Assembly: GCA_900073065.1 (NCBI GenBank)
Contig: FJOG01000018.1
Span: 676,079-740,078, forward strand
Reading direction: 5' to 3'
Length of the DNA stretch: 64,000 bases
From: Phialocephala subalpina
Taxonomy: Eukaryota; Ascomycota; Leotiomycetes; Helotiales; Mollisiaceae
A program made the translations under genes and the position numbers. Below the pieces are notes generated by a model. It saw only the letters and a list, made by a program, of their open reading frames with translations. It was not told the DNA's origin and ran no database searches. Numbering within the stretch: position 1 is the first letter of the stretch; every line of letters starts with the position of its first letter. Shown in pieces: positions 60,674-64,000 of the stretch.

Positions 60674-62023
60674 ATGGCTTCTTCTCTCAATATCACAGTT
60701 CCTTTCGAGGAACCAGAATGGAATTCTGCTCCAGCCTGGAGACTTCCAGGATGGGCGGAACCAGTGGTAAGCTTTACTTCTTGAAGTACGCGACAATAAA
60801 AATTAACAAAACTCGCAGATGGTAGCGAGCATATTAATCGGGTCCATGATAATGACAAGACGACGAGGATACAAACTTTTCGGAAGAAGGATACGATATC
60901 AAGGTCTAATGGACGATGATCTCGACTCCGCCAGATCATCAGACGACCTTCTAACAAGAGATTATATGGTGGGCAGTGATGATGCTAGCGAAGATTCGAT
61001 GTCCACAATCAAGAACCCACCGAAGAAACGATCATGTTGCGGAACCGTCATCTATACACCCAACTCCTCTCGATTCGCAGACCATTTCCACAGCCGGATA
61101 ATGCAGAAATTCCCATTCTTGATGGAGATGTTTTACTGGATTATCACTTATGCTTTCTATCGCTGTACTGCGATCACTGCGCAAGCCATCTTCTCGAAAA
61201 CGGGCATCTGGGAAGTAGCGCAGGATCATGGATTGGCGATTCTGGAGTTTGAGCAGTTTTCGTGGTTGAGCTTCCTTTGGCCGGTTCGAGAGCAAGAGGT
61301 GCAGCAGTGGTTTATGCATGGCCACCAGACGTTCTTGACTGTGCTCAATCGCTCGTATGCACTGATCCATATACCGGGAACCGTTGGGTACGTTTTCCTC
61401 TCGCTTCCAATAGAGGACGTTTTGCTGACGTTCGCAGATTCATCGCCTGGTGGTACTACGTTGCACCATCATTCAACACCTTCGCAATCGTCCGCCGAAC
61501 AATGACCCTCACAAATCTAATCGCCTTCTCCATCTTCATCCTCTACCCTTGCATGCCACCGCGTCTCCTTCCTCGCGAATACGGCTTCCTCGATTCCGTC
61601 GGACACAACAAGGCAGAGTCCGTTTGGATGAGCGGGAAATACGTGAACTCCCTAGCCGCCATGCCATCCATGCATTTTGGATATTCCTTCTGCATCGGCT
61701 GCACAATGTTCTACCACTCTGGAATCTTCCGCAAGACTCTTGAGCCAGGAGAGGCGAGAAAGAGCAAGCCGTGGCAGTCGTTCTATGCGCTGTTTGCGAT
61801 TGCGTATCCGGCGTGGATTTTGATTACCATTGTGGCGACGGCGAACCATTATTATCTTGATGCGTGTATTGCATTCTTTGTGGCTATCACGGCGTATTTG
61901 TGTAATAGGGTCTTTTTGGTGTTTTTGCCGTTGGAGGATTTGTTGCTTTGGTGCTTGAGGATCGAAAAACCAATCCCTTCGACCGGAGATAGGGCGAAGA
62001 GGATTGCGGGTGTTAGATGCTGA
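60674..62023 (+). CDS. PAP2-superfamily membrane protein (inositolphosphotransferase-like)
   Basis: Exons are 60674-60766, 60819-61387 and 61438-62023, 415 residues, in phase (donors GTAAGC and GTACGT; acceptors CGCAG). The N-terminal 35 residues are followed by a short span and a charged, Asp/Ser-rich cytosolic loop. Then come about five membrane spans in the second half. The phosphatase-type motifs are AAMPSMHFGYS (Ser and His) and ANHYYLDA (His and Asp), which correspond to the C2 and C3 motifs of the PAP2 superfamily. The Aur1/Ipt1-like branch of this family moves phosphorylated headgroups between lipids; related fungal proteins are mostly uncharacterised. The substrate is not known. The C-terminal tail is short and basic. 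Confidence 0.85.
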
Positions 62024-64000
62024 TGCTGAAAAAACGGTATACGGTATGCATTGGAGTAGGCGTTCTTGGATTCGACTTCGTTTCTGATTCTTGGAGAAGT
62101 GATTTGTGATGTTGTATAGGGATACCATGCATGCTCGGCGTAGCACACATAGCGCAGCCAATTAGCGTTCTTTTGTATATTTTCGAGAGAGATCGATAGG
62201 GAGGACAAGAGAGAAAAGAAGAAAGGTGTAGGTAGAAAGAAGATCAATGAATGAGCAAAATAGCTCTTCAGCTCGAAGCCCTTGGATCCATTTTTCGAGG
62301 TGACAATTACAACAAGCACTAGGTATGGGAAATTCAGAAGAAAAAAGTCGTGAATCCAAAAAATTGAGAAAAGGACAGAAAGGTACAAGGGAGAGAAAAC
62401 GCATAGAAACAGACGTCGTCAACTTAGTTTCGCCGTCGGAAAATCCGTCGACCGTCACCCAACTCAGCCTCAGCAAGACGCTACAATACGCGATAATACG
62501 AATGTGGCATTTTATTTAGCTTTATCCAAACGAGCCAACGATGGCCGATGATCACCTTGGGAAATTGTGGCCATGCGAATTGGTGGTAGGCAGCGACATT
62601 TTGTACTACACGTGTGGTCAGCATCGTGATGTGGGGCTTGGGCCTAGGTTATGGCGGATATTTTGTCGGGCCGTAGGGTGAGAGCTTGGTGTGAACTTTT
62701 CTGGTGGACACAGCATTTGGTTTACGACTGAGTTAGAGATGAGGCGAGGGATTTGAATAGGAGTTGATGAAGAGGGAGATGGAAGGCAGAGTGAGTTTCC
62801 GTCCGAATTTTAGAAGTGGAGAAAGCTAACAGAGATGACCAGATCGACCTTTGTACTCGACCTCCTCCCAGCGCTGACCCATTCCTGCTTCGACATGAAC
62901 CTCAATTACTCTACCCTAGCAATTCGAATATCTATCCGATTGAGCGATCGCCATAGAGCCTCAATGCCGGAGGACTGGGATTCGTGCGCAAAGTCCAGAA
63001 GACCGAATACCCATCTCTGCAGACGCGGATAACAGATGTCATGGGAATCATCAAGAGCTAGAAATGGCGAGAAAAGACGGTTTCGTGGATTGGAACTCGC
63101 TGTAAAGCACAAGACTGTCTACCCGAGGCCTTGCATTCTGGAGAAGTTCTTCGAGGTGTAGTGGCCGGATGAGTATTTGGAGCTCAAGCAGAGCCTCCAG
63201 GAGCTTGTTGTGATATTGGGAGAGAGTCTTTGAGGAGATTCCCATTCCTGAGGGAGGTGCTGTTCCTGGTTTATTTCGAGCAATATGGGTATGCGGTCTG
63301 GTAAGGCAAGTGCCTGCCCTGCTGTCAAAGTCCAAGCCAATCGCGTGCGTATACACGCCAATGTTCCCTGCGAATAGAAGAGCGAACTTCGGTACCTCGA
63401 GGGTATGAAAGGTCATACTTTCAACTCTCTTGTTAGAGCCAGCAATGAATGTACTTTACACGCTTCCTCCCTAATCTGGGAAGTTCACGCCCTTACGGAG
63501 AGATAAGAAGTAGTGCGCTCAAGAAGGCACGTCGAGATGGAAAGTCAGTCTGCGGGAAGGGGGTGAGGACCATTGATGCTCTGCTTTCGTCGAAAGTGGT
63601 GTCTTTGCGAGTTTGCTTGCTGAATGAATGTCGTATTGCAATTCAGCTTTGTCTTTGATTTCTGCACAGACCGTGGCCGAAGTCGATAGGAATCAGTAGC
63701 TTTCTGTTTAGGGGTTTGGCTTTACCTATGATGCTTGACCTAGTAGCTGCGATCATTGTCGTTTGCCGCAAACAGTGTGTAGCCTTGTATGAAGAGAATC
63801 AAATGGAATCGAGAGAACATTTTGAGGCGCAGGCTGCTTTAGCCATCGAATGCATGGAAGGGGTACGAAGGTGTGGAAGTTCCGCAGCTTGGTGCCCGTT
63901 CTGTATCACATGATCAGTACTACATTTTCTGTGCTCTAGAGCACCTGAAGATGGCGTCGCGTATTCGCAGGTCAGTGATAATTTTTCTAGAACTGCTGAT
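62024..64000. other. Gene-free stretch at the window end
   Basis: 3' flank of the PAP2 gene and about 1.9 kb without a supported gene. Minus-strand frames at 62906-63112 and 63051-63416 could be parts of a spliced gene, but I found no credible intron joining them. Confidence 0.35.

Noticed and set aside
62906..63416. Two overlapping minus-strand frames that might be one spliced gene
   Set aside because: No intron with acceptable signals and length joins them, and no motif is recognised.
1..64000. tRNA, rRNA or CRISPR features
   Set aside because: No cloverleaf with a GGTTCGA-type T-loop, no rRNA-like sequence and no regular spacer array were noticed; the 45.8-46.7 kb array has irregular, unrelated spacers and degenerate copies, so it is not a CRISPR. 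A dedicated tRNA scan was not possible.

Overview
The window is nuclear DNA of a filamentous ascomycete (Pezizomycotina). The evidence is many short introns of about 45-150 nt with GT-AG ends and CTAAC/CTGAC-like branch sites, a nuclear-encoded mitochondrial ATP synthase subunit c, ankyrin-DHHC Akr1, Doa10/SSM4, a KRE9-type wall protein, an RTA1-family membrane protein and a highly reducing polyketide synthase. The general look is leotiomycete-like, but that placement is an inference. A 475-nt run of N lies at 36131-36605. All exon coordinates were worked out by hand from splice signals and frame continuity.

Layout. 1-8.8 kb: 3' end of SSM4/DOA10 (+), a small spliced acidic protein of unknown function (+), and a UBP12-type deubiquitinase (+). 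8.8-18.2 kb: a gene-poor accessory stretch. It holds three related single-membrane-span microprotein loci (about 9.5, 11.0 and 12.0 kb), a dual-specificity phosphatase-like gene (-), a short tandem repeat and an RTA1-like gene (-). 18.2-30.9 kb: the centrepiece, an eleven-exon PKS of 3203 residues ending in a carnitine O-acyltransferase domain, followed on the same strand by a DHA2-type MFS transporter. 30.9-33.3 kb is degraded or non-coding. 33.3-43.9 kb is a dense housekeeping block: ATP9 (-), AKR1 (-, carrying the gap), SRP receptor beta (+), cystathionine beta-synthase (-) and a KRE9-like protein (+). 44-64 kb is gene-poor again. It holds a seven-copy dispersed repeat, an epoxide hydrolase (-), a BTB protein (-), a membrane protein with exact 90-nt internal repeats and a frame break, a MITE-like inverted-repeat element, a broken DUF6594 gene and a PAP2-family membrane protein (+).

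How the genes fit together. The PKS and the MFS pump form a minimal biosynthetic unit. The PKS has all beta-carbon processing domains plus a methyltransferase, and would release its chain through the fused acyltransferase rather than a thioesterase; the pump may export the product. The RTA1-like gene upstream could be a tolerance gene. No cluster-specific transcription factor, P450 or separate hydrolase was recognised. Several genes in the accessory stretches carry disruptions (MFS, the repeat protein, DUF6594, one microprotein copy), while the housekeeping genes are intact apart from the assembly gap in AKR1.
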